A stretch of DNA of 64,000 nucleotides, taken from Robertmurraya korlensis NBRC 107688. Lineage in GTDB: Bacteria > Bacillota > Bacilli > Bacillales > Cytobacillaceae. Below, in pieces: positions 1 to 9,564 of this stretch. Position 1 is the first letter of the stretch. Every line of letters begins with the position of its first letter. Location of the stretch: positions 1 to 64,000 of the forward strand of contig NZ_BCVH01000013.1 in NCBI RefSeq assembly GCF_001591645.1, written 5' to 3'. Below the pieces are notes generated by a model, which worked only from the letters and a program-made list of their open reading frames with translations, was not told the origin of the DNA and searched no databases. The position numbers and the translations under genes are program-made.

Positions 1-49
1 AAAGTTTGTCTAACTTTATTGGGTCAGATCATATGTCAGCTGCTTTTTG

Positions 50-946
50 TTAATTCTTCATTCGAGGGTCCAGTGCGTCTCTAAGACCATCCCCCATTAA
101 GTTAAACCCTAGAACCGTCAACATGATCGCAAGTCCAGGGAAAATCATTGTCCATGGAGCTTGAATCAGGAAGGTTCTAGCATCCGCTAGCATTTTTCCC
201 CATTCAGGGTTTGGTGCCTCTGCTCCAAGTCCTAGGAAACCTAATGCTGCTGCCTCAATTATAGCCGTCGCTATTGCTAATGTTCCTTGGACAATTATAG
301 GAGCCATACTATTTGGCAACACATGATGAAATAATATTCGAGAGTCCTTCATTCCCACTGCTTTTGCTGCCATAATATATTCCTCCTGCTTAACCGTTAA
401 TACTCTTGAACGTATTAACCGACCAAAGTTTGGAATATTGATAATAGCAATGGCAATCAATGCATTGCGTAAAGAAGGACCAAGTACAGCAACGATGGCA
501 ATTGCTAGTAAAATACTTGGGAAAGCAAGCATAATATCAAATGTTCTTGAGATAATTGTATCGACCCATTTGCCATAATACCCCGCTATAATTCCCAGTA
601 GACAGCCTACTACTATAGAGCCTAAAACCGCTAAAAAACCGACCCATAATGAAATTCTTGCCCCATATACGACTCTTGAAAATATATCGCGACCAAAGTC
701 ATCTGTTCCAAACCAATGATCACTAGATGGAGGTAACAGGCGGTTAGACAGCATTTGCTCCTTAAACGTATAAGGTGCAATTAGAGGTGCAAATATCGCA
801 ATAAAAATAAAAAATATAACAATTAACGCCCCAATAACGGCAAGCTTATTCTTTTTAAAGCTGTTCCATGCTTCTAGCCAGGGGGAGACAACCTTCTCGT
901 CTGTCTCAATTATAGGCTGGTCATTTTTTTGTGTAGAAAGTTCCAT
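50..946 (-). CDS. dppC: Dipeptide/oligopeptide ABC transporter permease (DppC/OppC type)
   Basis: Inner-membrane permease that should pair with the neighbouring DppB-type subunit to form the peptide channel. The 298-residue protein has a cytoplasmic N-terminal tail, a first membrane span at about residues 35-57, and several more spans. The permease EAA loop (EEYIMAAKAVGMKDSRILFH, about 186-205) contacts the ATPases. The length is normal for OppC/DppC. A strong ribosome binding site (GGGAGGGAT) precedes the ATG. It is the last of five genes read leftward and starts 20 nt after dppB. The substrate (peptide, or nickel and other ligands carried by the same family) cannot be fixed from the permease alone. 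Confidence 0.93.
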   Translation of the reverse strand: MELSTQKNDQPIIETDEKVVSPWLEAWNSFKKNKLAVIGALIVIFFIFIAIFAPLIAPYTFKEQMLSNRLLPPSSDHWFGTDDFGRDIFSRVVYGARISLWVGFLAVLGSIVVGCLLGIIAGYYGKWVDTIISRTFDIMLAFPSILLAIAIVAVLGPSLRNALIAIAIINIPNFGRLIRSRVLTVKQEEYIMAAKAVGMKDSRILFHHVLPNSMAPIIVQGTLAIATAIIEAAALGFLGLGAEAPNPEWGKMLADARTFLIQAPWTMIFPGLAIMLTVLGFNLMGDGLRDALDPRMKN

Positions 947-966
947 TGGTATATCCCTCCCTTCAA

Positions 967-1971
967 TTAATGGTACTTAATTCGAGGATCAATCGCTGCA
1001 TATAATAAGTCAATGATTAAATTAATCATGACAAATATAAAAGCAATAACTAGCACTCCAGACTGCACAACTGGATAGTCACGATAACCAATCGCCTCGT
1101 ATATATAGCGGCCAATACCCGGCCAACTAAATATCGTTTCAGTAAGGATCGCTCCACCTAATAATAAACCCGTTTGTAAACCTATAATGGTTAAGACTGG
1201 AATAATGGCATTCTTTAGCGAATGCTTGTACACAACCCAAAACATCTTTAATCCTTTTGCACGTGCTGTACGGATAAAGTCTGAACGCATGACCTCAAGC
1301 ATGGTAGAACGAGTAATTCTTGCGATGATTGCCATCGGAATTGTTGCTAAAGCCAAACTAGGGAGTACAAGGTGTTTAATGACCTCAACAAGCTGGTCAG
1401 TTCTTCCTTGGATGATGGTATCGATGATATAAATATTAGTAATCGCTGTAACCGGATTCCTAACTTCCTCCCTGCCAGAGGTTGGTAGCCAATCAAGATT
1501 AATAGCAAACACCCATTGTTCCATTAGTCCAAGCCAAAAAATCGGCATCGAAACACCAATTAAAGCCAATACCATGGCAACATAATCAAACCATGAATTT
1601 TGGAACCATGCACTGATGATTCCAGCATTAACGCCAATCACTACTGCCACGAACATCGCGCAGAACGAGAGCTCGATGGTTGCCATTAAATAAGGGACCA
1701 TTTCTTCTGAAATAGGCGCTTTTGTTCTAAGTGATTCACCAAGATCCCCTGTTAACAAATTTCCTACATAATGAAAATATTGAACGAACCATGGCTGATC
1801 GAGTCCTAACTGTTTTGTTAAGGCCTCAACAGCCTCTTTTGTTGCAAGCTGACCTAGAATTAACTGAGCAGGATCACCTGGGATTGCTCGAATCATAAAA
1901 AAGACCACTAATGATAACCCAAGTAGAACTGGAATTAAGGAAAATATCCGTTTAACTGTATAAGTAAGCAT
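967..1971 (-). CDS. dppB: Dipeptide/oligopeptide ABC transporter permease (DppB/OppB type)
   Basis: Partner permease of the DppC-type subunit. The protein has 334 residues and begins with the family-typical MLTYTVKRIFSLIPVLLGLS membrane anchor. This is followed by the RAIPGDPA segment near residue 29 and an EAA loop around residues 228-250 (DFIRTARAKGLK). The ribosome binding site GAGGTGG is close to the ATG. It sits downstream of the binding-protein gene, separated from it by a stem-loop, and just upstream of dppC. The call as a peptide-family permease is firm; the exact solute is inferred from the neighbouring lipoprotein. Confidence 0.93.
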   Translation of the reverse strand: MLTYTVKRIFSLIPVLLGLSLVVFFMIRAIPGDPAQLILGQLATKEAVEALTKQLGLDQPWFVQYFHYVGNLLTGDLGESLRTKAPISEEMVPYLMATIELSFCAMFVAVVIGVNAGIISAWFQNSWFDYVAMVLALIGVSMPIFWLGLMEQWVFAINLDWLPTSGREEVRNPVTAITNIYIIDTIIQGRTDQLVEVIKHLVLPSLALATIPMAIIARITRSTMLEVMRSDFIRTARAKGLKMFWVVYKHSLKNAIIPVLTIIGLQTGLLLGGAILTETIFSWPGIGRYIYEAIGYRDYPVVQSGVLVIAFIFVMINLIIDLLYAAIDPRIKYH

Positions 1972-2006
1972 AGTCCACCTCGCTTCAATTTAGGGTGAGT
2001 AGAGTG

Positions 2007-2036
2007 AAAAAAGGGAGCGAAACTCCACTCCCTTTT
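2007..2036 (-). terminator. Stem-loop after dppA (partial terminator or mRNA stabiliser)
   Basis: On the minus strand a 9-bp perfect stem (AAAAGGGAG/CTCCCTTTT, loop about 10 nt) runs into a T-rich tail. It lies between the dppA stop and the dppB start inside an evident operon, so it probably reduces read-through into the permease genes or protects the dppA message. Confidence 0.7.
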
Positions 2037-2044
2037 CCTCATTC

Positions 2045-3643
2045 TTATTTGAATTCAACCGTTGAAAGGACATCAGAACCAGTTGGATGCGGAAGGAAGC
2101 CAGTAATATTCGCTTTTCCTGCTAAAGCTGGTTGTGAGTGTACAAGTGGAATCCATGGAGCATCTTCTTTAATTAATACTTGTGCTTCTTTATAAAGCTT
2201 TTCACGTTCGGCTTGGTCAGCAGTAGTTTGCGCTGCTACTAACAGGTCGTGAACCTCTTGGTTTTGGTAGTATGAGTAGTTATTGCTTCCAATGCTGTCT
2301 TGGTCAAGTAACACATATAAGAAGTTATCTGCATCACCATTATCACCTGTCCAGCCAAGTAGGAAGGTATCTGCTTCTCCAAGGCGTGCCTTGTCTAAGT
2401 AAGTACCCCACTCATAAGTTACGATTTTTGCCTTTACACCGATAGCTTCAAAGTTTGCTTGTAATGCTTCTGCAACTTTTTGACCATCTGGCATATATGG
2501 TCTTGCTACAGGCATTGCCCATAGTTCCATTTCAAAGCCGTTTTCATAGCCAGCTTCTTTTAAAAGTTCCTTCGCTTTTTCAGGATCATACTCATAATCA
2601 ACTACATCATCATTGTATCCAGCAACAACTGGAGGCATTGGATTCTTCGCTGGCTCAGCAGCTCCAGCATAGAATGCATCGATAAGAGCTTCTTTGTCTA
2701 CTGCATAGTTAAGCGCTTGACGAACTAATTTTTCCTTCAATGGACCACGTGTACTTGTAAGTCCAAGATAAGCAACGTTTAAAGAAGGACGGTAGAATGT
2801 TTGTAAATCTGCATTCGCTTCAACCGTTCCAACATCAGAGAAGTTTACACCATCAATAAGATCTACTTCACCTGAAGATAAAGCATTTAAACGTGCAGAG
2901 TTATCAGGAATCGCACGGAAAATAACTTGGTTAAGCTTTGGTAATCCTTCTTGCCAGTATTCTTCGTTCTTAACAATTGTAATTCTGTCGTTACGCTTCC
3001 ATTCCTTGAATACGAATGGACCCGTACCCACTGGATTTTCTAAAAACTTGTCACCATGCTCTTCAATTGCAGCAGGGCTCGCAATTGCAAATGGGCTCAT
3101 CGCTAAGTTTTTATAGAATGGTGCTAGTGGGGAATTTAGAACAAATTCAACCGTGTAGTCATCTACCACTTTCACTTCTTTAATTCGATCACCGAATTGA
3201 GAGTTATAGTAGTAGTATTGTTCTTTGTCACCACTTGCCCAGCGGTCGAAGTTAAACTTAACAGCTTCCGCGTTAAAGTCTGTTCCATCATGGAACTTAA
3301 TACCTTCACGTAGCTTTAATGTATAAGTTAAGCCGTCTTCACTATTCGTCCACTCCGTTGCTAATCCTGGAGCAAGTTCTGTATCTTGTTCTCCAAATTC
3401 AATCAACGTTTCAAAAATGTTCTTTGTTACTTTAAATGATTCACCGTCAGTAGCAGTAGCTGGGTCTAGTGAGACCGAGTCTCCACCACGTCCAAAAACT
3501 AATGTATCAACCGAAGCTTCCTCGCTTCCAGAACCTTCTCCTTCTGAAGAAGACTCATTAGCTGTGTTCTTGCTACATCCGACCAATGCTAATGAAAGCA
3601 TGAGGATAAAAGCAAGAAACATAAGACTAGTACGCTTTTTCAA
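2045..3643 (-). CDS. dppA: Peptide-binding lipoprotein (SBP family 5, DppA/OppA type)
   Basis: Extracytoplasmic solute-binding lipoprotein of the peptide ABC system. The 532-residue protein starts with a lipoprotein signal peptide ending in LVGC, so Cys23 is the probable lipidated residue. A Ser/Glu/Gly-rich linker follows (about 25-44). The family 5 fold then begins at about residue 45, with the characteristic DPATATDGES and REGIKFHDGT segments near residues 60-120. Its length fits DppA/OppA. It lies between the ATPase and permease genes. A peptide ligand is most likely from overall family resemblance; family 5 also includes nickel, haem and sugar binders. Confidence 0.92.
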   Translation of the reverse strand: MKKRTSLMFLAFILMLSLALVGCSKNTANESSSEGEGSGSEEASVDTLVFGRGGDSVSLDPATATDGESFKVTKNIFETLIEFGEQDTELAPGLATEWTNSEDGLTYTLKLREGIKFHDGTDFNAEAVKFNFDRWASGDKEQYYYYNSQFGDRIKEVKVVDDYTVEFVLNSPLAPFYKNLAMSPFAIASPAAIEEHGDKFLENPVGTGPFVFKEWKRNDRITIVKNEEYWQEGLPKLNQVIFRAIPDNSARLNALSSGEVDLIDGVNFSDVGTVEANADLQTFYRPSLNVAYLGLTSTRGPLKEKLVRQALNYAVDKEALIDAFYAGAAEPAKNPMPPVVAGYNDDVVDYEYDPEKAKELLKEAGYENGFEMELWAMPVARPYMPDGQKVAEALQANFEAIGVKAKIVTYEWGTYLDKARLGEADTFLLGWTGDNGDADNFLYVLLDQDSIGSNNYSYYQNQEVHDLLVAAQTTADQAEREKLYKEAQVLIKEDAPWIPLVHSQPALAGKANITGFLPHPTGSDVLSTVEFK

Positions 3644-3713
3644 TGTTTTTCCCCCTCTTAATTTGAGAGTTTACTACTCTCTTTTTGTCATTTATCATCC
3701 ATGCTCATGCCAC

Positions 3714-4679
3714 TTAATAAAGGTGACATGCAGCAAAGTGACCAGGTTCGATTTCTTTCATTTCAGGTCTTGTTGTTTTACAAATATCCATGCAATCCCT
3801 ACAGCGTGTATGAAACGCACATCCCAGAGGCGGATTAGATGGGCTTGGAAGATCTCCACTTAAGAGCTCTCGATCCTTTTTCACATCAGGGTCAGGAATG
3901 GGAATGGAATCAAGTAAAGCCTTCGTGTAAGGGTGGAGAGGGTTTTCGTAAAGCTTTTCTGATTCAGTAATCTCTACTAATCTACCTAAATACATAACTC
4001 CCACTCGATCACTAATATGCTTGACTACTCCAAGATCATGAGCAATAAAGATATATGTTAAACCAAATTCCTTTTGCAAGTCTTCCAGTAGGTTCAACAC
4101 CTGCGACTGAATGGAAACATCAAGAGCTGAAACAGGTTCATCTGCTATAATAAGCTTTGGTTTAGTCATTAATGCTCGAGCAATCCCTATCCGTTGCCTT
4201 TGCCCACCGCTAAATTGGTGGGGATATCGCTTTGCATGATAGCTGCTCAAACCAACAACCTCTAGCATTTCTCTTACTCTTCTTTTTCGCTCCTCCTTAT
4301 CGCCAATTCCATGGACAATAAGCGGCTCTTCTAGAATCTTTTCAACCGTATGTCGTGGATTTAAAGAAGCAAAAGGATCTTGAAAAACCATTTGAATTTC
4401 TTTTCTCATTTTTCTCATGGCATTTGAATTCAGACTAGTTAATTCCTGATCCTCAAAAACGACCTTTCCTTCTGTTGCCTCTAGCAAACGCATTAAAACA
4501 CGGCCAGTCGTTGATTTTCCACAACCCGATTCACCAACAAGACCTAGCGTTTCTCCCTTTCGAACATAAAAACTAACATCATCGACTGCTTTAACATGGC
4601 CAACTGTTTTTCCAAACAAACCACCTGTGATAGGAAAATATTTTTTTAGATTATCAACTTTCAATAAAACTTCAGTCAT
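3714..4679 (-). CDS. dppF: Peptide ABC transporter ATP-binding protein (DppF/OppF type)
   Basis: Second ATPase of the peptide importer. It has Walker A (GESGCGKST), the ABC signature (FSGGQRQR), Walker B with catalytic Glu ([12 protein letters not shown]) and the switch His (FIAHDLGVV). The C-terminal oligopeptide-transporter extension carries a Cys cluster ([15 protein letters not shown]). The start is placed at 4679, not the in-frame ATG at 4697, because AAGGAG lies 9 nt before 4679 and no ribosome binding site precedes 4697. The start codon overlaps the last codons of dppD by 8 nt, implying translational coupling. Confidence 0.93.
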   Translation of the reverse strand: MTEVLLKVDNLKKYFPITGGLFGKTVGHVKAVDDVSFYVRKGETLGLVGESGCGKSTTGRVLMRLLEATEGKVVFEDQELTSLNSNAMRKMRKEIQMVFQDPFASLNPRHTVEKILEEPLIVHGIGDKEERKRRVREMLEVVGLSSYHAKRYPHQFSGGQRQRIGIARALMTKPKLIIADEPVSALDVSIQSQVLNLLEDLQKEFGLTYIFIAHDLGVVKHISDRVGVMYLGRLVEITESEKLYENPLHPYTKALLDSIPIPDPDVKKDRELLSGDLPSPSNPPLGCAFHTRCRDCMDICKTTRPEMKEIEPGHFAACHLY

Positions 4680-5661
4680 GAGCAACATCTCCTTCATGGA
4701 GGAAGCATCTTACACTTTGACCATTTTCCAATTGATAGAGTTTCGGATCCTCTATATAACAACGATCAAGCACCTTATCACAGCGAGCAGAAAATCGACA
4801 GCCCTTTTGAATGGATCCAGGCTTCGGAACGTTTCCAGGAATTGAATAAAGCCGCTCCTTTTTCTCTCTAACATCTGGCACCGATTGTAAAAGTCCCACA
4901 GTGTATGGATGCTTTGGATTTTTAAAAATATCTCGTACTTCTGCTTCCTCAACAATTTTCCCCGCATACATAACGATGACTCGTTGACAAAGGTCTGCGA
5001 CCACTCCAAGATCATGGGTAATCATAACGATTGCTGTATCTAGTTTTTCATTCAAGTCTTTCATTAACGCTAAAATTTGAGCCTGTATCGTTACATCTAA
5101 TGCAGTTGTCGGCTCGTCGGCGATTAATAATCGTGGATGACAAGAAAGGGCCATCGCAATCATGACACGCTGTCTCATGCCACCCGATAGCTGATGAGGG
5201 TATTCATCGATTATTTGTTCTGCGCGAGGAAGTCCAACAAGCTTTAACATCTCGATCGCTTCAACTCGTGCTTCTCTTTTACTTATTTTCTTATGTATTC
5301 GAATTCCTTCTATCAATTGATTGCCTATTGTAAAAAGTGGATTAAGTGAAGTCATTGGTTCTTGGAAAATCATGGCGACTTCATTGCCTCTTATCTGACG
5401 CATTCTTTTTTCTGAAGCTTGAACTAGATTTTCACCATTTAACCAGATTTCACCATTTGTTATTTTTCCAGGTGGCTGGGGAATAAGCTTCATAATTGAT
5501 AAGGATGTTACACTTTTTCCGCATCCTGATTCACCAACAATCCCAAGAATCTCTCCCTTATTTACAGAGAAGCTGATTTGGTCAACCGCAGGAATTTCTC
5601 CATCTCCTGAAAAAAAGGTCGTCTGAAGCTGTTTTACATCTAATACTGGAGTTTGACTCAC
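4672..5661 (-). CDS. dppD: Peptide ABC transporter ATP-binding protein (DppD/OppD type)
   Basis: First gene of the operon. It encodes a 329-residue ATPase with Walker A (GESGCGKS), signature LSGGMRQR, Walker B LLIADEPTTALD and switch His MITHDLGVV. The C-terminal peptide-transporter extension has four cysteines (CRFSARC, DRC, VRC). It forms a heterodimer with DppF in this family. The upstream 170 bp are AT-rich and hold the presumed operon promoter and a weak CodY-like site. Gene order D-F-A-B-C is coherent, so all five products likely form one importer. Confidence 0.93.
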   Translation of the reverse strand: MSQTPVLDVKQLQTTFFSGDGEIPAVDQISFSVNKGEILGIVGESGCGKSVTSLSIMKLIPQPPGKITNGEIWLNGENLVQASEKRMRQIRGNEVAMIFQEPMTSLNPLFTIGNQLIEGIRIHKKISKREARVEAIEMLKLVGLPRAEQIIDEYPHQLSGGMRQRVMIAMALSCHPRLLIADEPTTALDVTIQAQILALMKDLNEKLDTAIVMITHDLGVVADLCQRVIVMYAGKIVEEAEVRDIFKNPKHPYTVGLLQSVPDVREKKERLYSIPGNVPKPGSIQKGCRFSARCDKVLDRCYIEDPKLYQLENGQSVRCFLHEGDVAHD

Positions 5662-5757
5662 AAAGTTACTCCTCTCTTACTGAATATTCAATTCATTCTT
5701 TTTTTTCATTTTATTCTATAAATACTGGTAAGTCTACAACTATTTCTCAACACTGTT

Positions 5758-5772
5758 AATTTTTAGAATAGT
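5758..5772. promoter_or_regulatory. Weak CodY-like motif upstream of the dpp operon
   Basis: This 15-mer, read on the minus strand, differs at three positions from the CodY consensus AATTTTCWGAAAATT. CodY control of peptide importers is known in Bacillus, so the position is sensible, but three mismatches in AT-rich DNA are weak evidence. Confidence 0.3.
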
Positions 5773-5835
5773 ATAATAAGATAACTTTTATATACCCTAT
5801 CTTCTTATCTTATGAGTTAGTCCTAACAGAAATGA

Positions 5836-5867
5836 CAAAAAGCCCCCGAAGGTTTATTCCTCGGGGG
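5836..5867 (-). terminator. Rho-independent terminator of ygaD
   Basis: Minus-strand stem CCCCCGAGG/CCTTCGGGGG (one bulged base, short AT-rich loop) followed by CTTTTTG, starting a few bases after the ygaD stop codon. Confidence 0.88.
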
Positions 5868-5872
5868 TGTTG

Positions 5873-7621
5873 TTAATGCTCCAATTGTTGAATTTGAAAT
5901 AATTTATAGTAATTTCCTTGTCTCTTCATAAGTTCTTCATGCTTCCCAATTTCAGAAATCTCACCATTCTCTATCAAGACTATTCGGTCTGCATGAGTAA
6001 TAGTAGATAGTCGATGAGCAACGATAAAGGTCGTTCGATCCTTTGCTAGCTTTTCAAAGGCCTCTTGAATGAGTGCTTCACTCTCAAGATCAAGAGCGGA
6101 AGTGGCCTCATCCATCACTAGAATTGGTGGGTTTTTAATAAATACTCTTGCAATCGCGATCCGCTGCTTTTGTCCACCTGAAAGCTTGACGCCTCTTTCT
6201 CCAACCTTTGTTTCGTATCCTTCTGGTAGGTTCATGATAAATTCGTGAGCATTGGCTGCCTTAGCAGCTGCAATTACCTCTTCGTCTGAAGCTCCAGGTT
6301 TGGCTAGCAATATATTCTCTTTTACCGAATCACTAAATAAAATACTGTCTTGTAAAACCATTCCAATTTTATCTCTTAGTGATCGAACCTGGAACGAACG
6401 GATATCTTTTCCATCTAAATAAATGGCGCCGCCTGTGACATCATAAAACCTTGGAATTAAGCTAATTAACGAAGATTTTCCTCCACCACTCATACCAACA
6501 AGTGCAATGGTTTCTCCTTGGGTCACTTCAAGATTGACGTTTTTTAATATATCTTGTTCATCCTCATTATATCTAAAATACACATTCTGAAAATGAATGT
6601 TCCCAACGACATTTGTACATTCAACTGCATCAGAAGAATCGTCAATATCGTATTTTTCATCCACAAATTCAAACACGCGGTCCATGGAAGCAATAGATTG
6701 TGTCAATGTCGTAGAAGAATTAACCAATCTTCTAAGAGGATTATAAAGTCGATCAATATATGCGATAAAGGCAACCATTTCTCCGATTGATAGGTCCCCT
6801 TGAATTACTTGGTAACCCGAGAAGCCGATCACAATGAGCGGGGCGATGTCTGTAATCGTGTTGACAACCGCGAATGCTTTGGCATTCCATTTCGTATGGT
6901 CTAATGCTTTTGTTAGAAAATTTTTATTTTGCTTGTCAAAGCGTTCCTGCTCATAGTCTTCCACTGCAAAGCTCTTAATGACAGACATTCCTTGGACACG
7001 CTCAGTGAGAAAGCTTTGTACCTCAGCAAGAGCCTGAGACCTTCTTCTAGTTAGTCCACGTAAATTGCCGAAAAAATACTTTACTGAAAAGGCGTAAAAG
7101 GGAAACAACACGAGTGAAACAAGTGTTAACTTAACATCCATCGTCATCATCAAAATAATCGCTATTGCTATCGTAGCAACATCCAGCCATAAATTCATTA
7201 ATCCCGTAATCACAAATGTTTTGGTTTGCTCCACGTCATTAATAACACGGGAGATTACTTCCCCTGCCTTTGTATTTGAATAATACTTAAAACTTAGCTT
7301 TTGAATATGAGTGTATAGCTCGTCTCTTATATCATACAATATTTTACTTGCAACCCATTGTGCATAGTATTGGCGATAGTACTCAATTGGTGGTCTAGCA
7401 ACAACAAATATAACCATCATAATGGCCATAATCATAAATAGCTTGCTCGTTTTTTCTTCAACAGATAATGTATTATTACCAACGATATCATCTAGGACAT
7501 ATTTGATTAGTATCGGAATTAATAGTGGTATCACAAATTTAATAATTCCAATCACAATTGTCCCAATAATTTGTAGTCGATACGGTTTTACAAAGTGTAA
7601 ATACCTTCGAATGCTACTCAT
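5873..7621 (-). CDS. ygaD: ABC-type multidrug/lipid exporter, YgaD-like
   Basis: Half-size ABC exporter of 582 residues, likely a homodimer. It has an N-terminal six-helix membrane domain (about 10-310) fused to a nucleotide-binding domain. The latter carries Walker [10 protein letters not shown], a Q-loop, signature LSGGQKQR, Walker [13 protein letters not shown] and switch His IVAHRLSTI. The start at 7621 ([10 protein letters not shown]) is preferred over the in-frame GTG at 7642, because GGAGG lies 9 nt upstream and relatives begin there. It is followed by ntdP and ygaB in the order known from Bacillus. The substrate is unknown. Confidence 0.9.
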   Translation of the reverse strand: MSSIRRYLHFVKPYRLQIIGTIVIGIIKFVIPLLIPILIKYVLDDIVGNNTLSVEEKTSKLFMIMAIMMVIFVVARPPIEYYRQYYAQWVASKILYDIRDELYTHIQKLSFKYYSNTKAGEVISRVINDVEQTKTFVITGLMNLWLDVATIAIAIILMMTMDVKLTLVSLVLFPFYAFSVKYFFGNLRGLTRRRSQALAEVQSFLTERVQGMSVIKSFAVEDYEQERFDKQNKNFLTKALDHTKWNAKAFAVVNTITDIAPLIVIGFSGYQVIQGDLSIGEMVAFIAYIDRLYNPLRRLVNSSTTLTQSIASMDRVFEFVDEKYDIDDSSDAVECTNVVGNIHFQNVYFRYNEDEQDILKNVNLEVTQGETIALVGMSGGGKSSLISLIPRFYDVTGGAIYLDGKDIRSFQVRSLRDKIGMVLQDSILFSDSVKENILLAKPGASDEEVIAAAKAANAHEFIMNLPEGYETKVGERGVKLSGGQKQRIAIARVFIKNPPILVMDEATSALDLESEALIQEAFEKLAKDRTTFIVAHRLSTITHADRIVLIENGEISEIGKHEELMKRQGNYYKLFQIQQLEH

Positions 7622-7654
7622 CCTGCCTATCCTCCATTTCACTCTTACTCACAT

Positions 7655-7687
7655 AAAGAAAAACCTGTTGCAACTAGTGACAACAGG
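7655..7687 (-). terminator. Terminator of ntdP
   Basis: Stem CCTGTTG/CAACAGG with a 10-nt loop. Minus-strand tail TTTTTCTTT makes it a terminator for ntdP. A run of seven T on the plus side makes it nearly bidirectional. Confidence 0.8.
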
Positions 7688-7707
7688 CGTTTTTTTCCGT
7701 AAATTGA

Positions 7708-8238
7708 TTACCGTCTGTATGTTAAATATCTTTCGTACCACGTATCAATGAAATCTGGTGCGAAAGGTCCTTTTCTTTGACGAATCCACCCAATAAGGTT
7801 GTCCACATTTGCACGAAGGATTTTATCAATGACCTCAGGGTAGTTCATCTCTATACGATGACGCTCGTACTCATCCTCGTCTAGTAAGTTAAATGTCATA
7901 TCAGGAAACACTTTAATATCAAGGTCATAGTCAATGTATTTTAAAGCTTCCCCATCAAAAATAAAGGGTGAGCTTATGTTGCAATAATAATACACTCCAT
8001 CTTCACGTATCATTCCGATTACATTAAACCAATATTGAGAGTGAAAATAACAAATGGCTGGCTCTCTAGTAATCCAGGTTCTTCCATCAGATTCTGTTAC
8101 GATGGTACGGTCATTTCCACCAATGACTAATCCTTGCGTTCCCTTTAATACGGTAGTCTCTTCCCATACTCGATGGATGTGACCATTATGTTTGTAACTA
8201 TGTATTTGGACCGGTTCACCTTCCATGGGTACGCCCAT
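7708..8238 (-). CDS. ntdP: Nucleoside tri-/diphosphatase, DUF402 family (YgaC/NtdP)
   Basis: A cytoplasmic DUF402 protein of 176 residues from MGVPMEG. It is very similar in sequence and length to what I recall of Bacillus YgaC. Conserved segments are [16 protein letters not shown], the basic/acidic core [17 protein letters not shown], and the C-terminal [18 protein letters not shown]. Members hydrolyse nucleoside tri- and diphosphates with divalent metal. The start at 8238 follows the family; an ATG at 8256 with GGGAG 10 nt upstream remains possible. Flanked by ygaD and ygaB as in relatives. Confidence 0.9.
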   Translation of the reverse strand: MGVPMEGEPVQIHSYKHNGHIHRVWEETTVLKGTQGLVIGGNDRTIVTESDGRTWITREPAICYFHSQYWFNVIGMIREDGVYYYCNISSPFIFDGEALKYIDYDLDIKVFPDMTFNLLDEDEYERHRIEMNYPEVIDKILRANVDNLIGWIRQRKGPFAPDFIDTWYERYLTYRR

Positions 8239-8367
8239 TTTTCTCCCTACTTTCATTATCCGAACGCTCCCGAAACCTAAAAATTTCTAAAATTATATAT
8301 GTTTTCCTCAAAAGGTTACAAAGAACATTTCCTGTTTTCTACTATTATAACGGTAAAACATCGAATT

Positions 8368-8404
8368 TAAAACAAAGAGCCCTTGAAATTTCTCAAAGGC
8401 CTCT
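8368..8404 (-). terminator. Probable terminator of ygaB
   Basis: Minus-strand imperfect hairpin (AAGAG-CCTT-GA arms pairing with TC-AAGG-CTCTT around AAATT) followed by TTTGTTTT, about 45 nt after the ygaB stop. Confidence 0.7.
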
Positions 8405-8449
8405 TAATTTACGTATAAAATTAGTTAAATTGTGATATTTTTTCCTCAT

Positions 8450-8716
8450 CTATCTTCTTAATACTGTTTCTGCTTCCTGATAGGAGCGAATAAGCTCCTC
8501 CGTCTGCCTTTCGAAGATTTGATGAATCTCACGCAAATCCTGCTTCATTTGCTGGATTTCATCCTGAATGCTATCCAAATTTGCATGCTTTTGTAGCAGT
8601 CTCAGTTCTTCCTCAATTTCCTGACAGCGTTCAAGCTCTGTTTGTATGTATAGTAGCTTTTCCATTGTAGCCATTTGTTCACCAACTAATCGTGAAAAAT
8701 CACTCACTTTGTCCAC
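8450..8716 (-). CDS. ygaB: YgaB-like coiled-coil protein
   Basis: Small 88-residue protein, almost entirely charged and helical. Heptad-like spacing of Leu/Ile runs from about residue 18 to 80 (LLYIQTELERCQEIEEELRL and following), predicting a coiled coil. There is no signal peptide or membrane span. Its position between ntdP and sspE matches Bacillus ygaB, whose function is unknown. The GTG start at 8716 is used; a second GTG at 8707 is equally possible because the ribosome binding site (GAAGGCGGTGG) overlaps. Its upstream region runs straight into the 52-bp tandem repeat array. Confidence 0.8.
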   Translation of the reverse strand: MDKVSDFSRLVGEQMATMEKLLYIQTELERCQEIEEELRLLQKHANLDSIQDEIQQMKQDLREIHQIFERQTEELIRSYQEAETVLRR

Positions 8717-8904
8717 CGCCTTCTTTTTCGATATATATACTATTCGGTAATGGCGGAAACTTTCCTTTGACTAGTTATGTAGACGTATTAGAAGTTTTGT
8801 CGAATACGAGGTTTATCAAAGTTGGTCAAAATGCAACTTGTTTTAGCAGCAGTAGCCAAATGAGGACTTTTTCTCTTGCTGTTGAACATGTACTTTCTTC
8901 CCTA

Positions 8905-9488
8905 GGGACACTGTGGGCGTTCTCTCTTACCATTGTACCCGCGTTTACCCTCCAATGGGCACTGAGCGATGCTCTCTCTTACCATCGAACTTCCTTTTAC
9001 TCTCCAACGGGCACTGACGGCCGTTCTCTCTTACCATTGTACCCGCGTTTACCCTCCAATGGGCACTGAGCTACGCTCTCTCTTACCAACGAACTTCCTT
9101 TTACTCTCCAGCGGGCACTGACGGCCGTTCTCTCTTACCATTGTACCCGCGTATACTCTCCAACGGGCACTGAGCTACGCTCTCTCTTACCATCGTACCC
9201 GTGTTTACTCTCCAACGGGCACTGAGCTACGCTCTCTCTTACCATCGAACTTCCTTTTACTCTCCAACGGGCACTGACGGCCATTCTCTCTTACCATTGT
9301 ACCTCCGTTTACTCTCCAACGGGCACTGAGCTACGCTCTCTCTTACCATCGTACCTCTACTTTCTCTCCAACGGGCACTGACGGGTGTTCTCTCTTACCA
9401 TTGTACCCGCGTTTACTCTCCAACGGGCACTGAGCGACGTTCTCTCTTACCTTCGTACCTCCGTTTACTTTACAACGGTCATTGAGAC
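8905..9488. repeat. 52-bp tandem repeat array, about 11 units
   Basis: Eleven consecutive 52-bp units start at 8905, 8957, 9009, 9061 and so on to 9425; a decayed partial unit starts at 9477. Almost every unit begins GGGCACTGA, has CTCTCTTACCAT in the middle and ends ACTCTCCAAC. Units fall into two main types, one with TCGAACTTCCTTTTAC (8957, 9061, 9217) and one with TTGTACCCGCGTTTAC or close variants (9009, 9113, 9269, 9373). They mostly alternate, giving a 104-bp higher-order period. There are no spacers, so it is not a CRISPR array. It fills the gap between ygaB and the sspE terminator. On the minus strand nearly every unit carries an ATG that opens a frame of about 30 codons. 52 is not a multiple of 3, so no long ORF spans the array. 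Confidence 0.95.
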
Positions 9489-9511
9489 CTAAAAATAGTT
9501 GCAATGCACAT

Positions 9512-9554
9512 AAAAAAATAAGGTGCTCTTTCCGAAGAAAAAGAGCACCTTATT
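9512..9554 (-). terminator. Terminator of sspE
   Basis: Minus-strand stem AAGGTGCTCTTT/AAAGAGCACCTT, 12 perfect base pairs, followed by ATTTTTTT. It separates sspE from the tandem repeat array. Confidence 0.93.
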
Positions 9555-9564
9555 GTGGTTATTA

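Noticed and set aside
3417-3863. 148-codon plus-strand frame over the dppA and dppF ends
   Set aside because: Antisense to two well-supported genes on the other strand; no start signal.
8692-9069. 125-codon plus-strand frame at the start of the tandem array
   Set aside because: The frame runs across the ygaB start and into the first units of the repeat array. It has no ribosome binding site and its sequence is set by the repeats.
8905-9488. CRISPR array
   Set aside because: Units are contiguous and 52 bp long with no unique spacers, and no cas genes are present.
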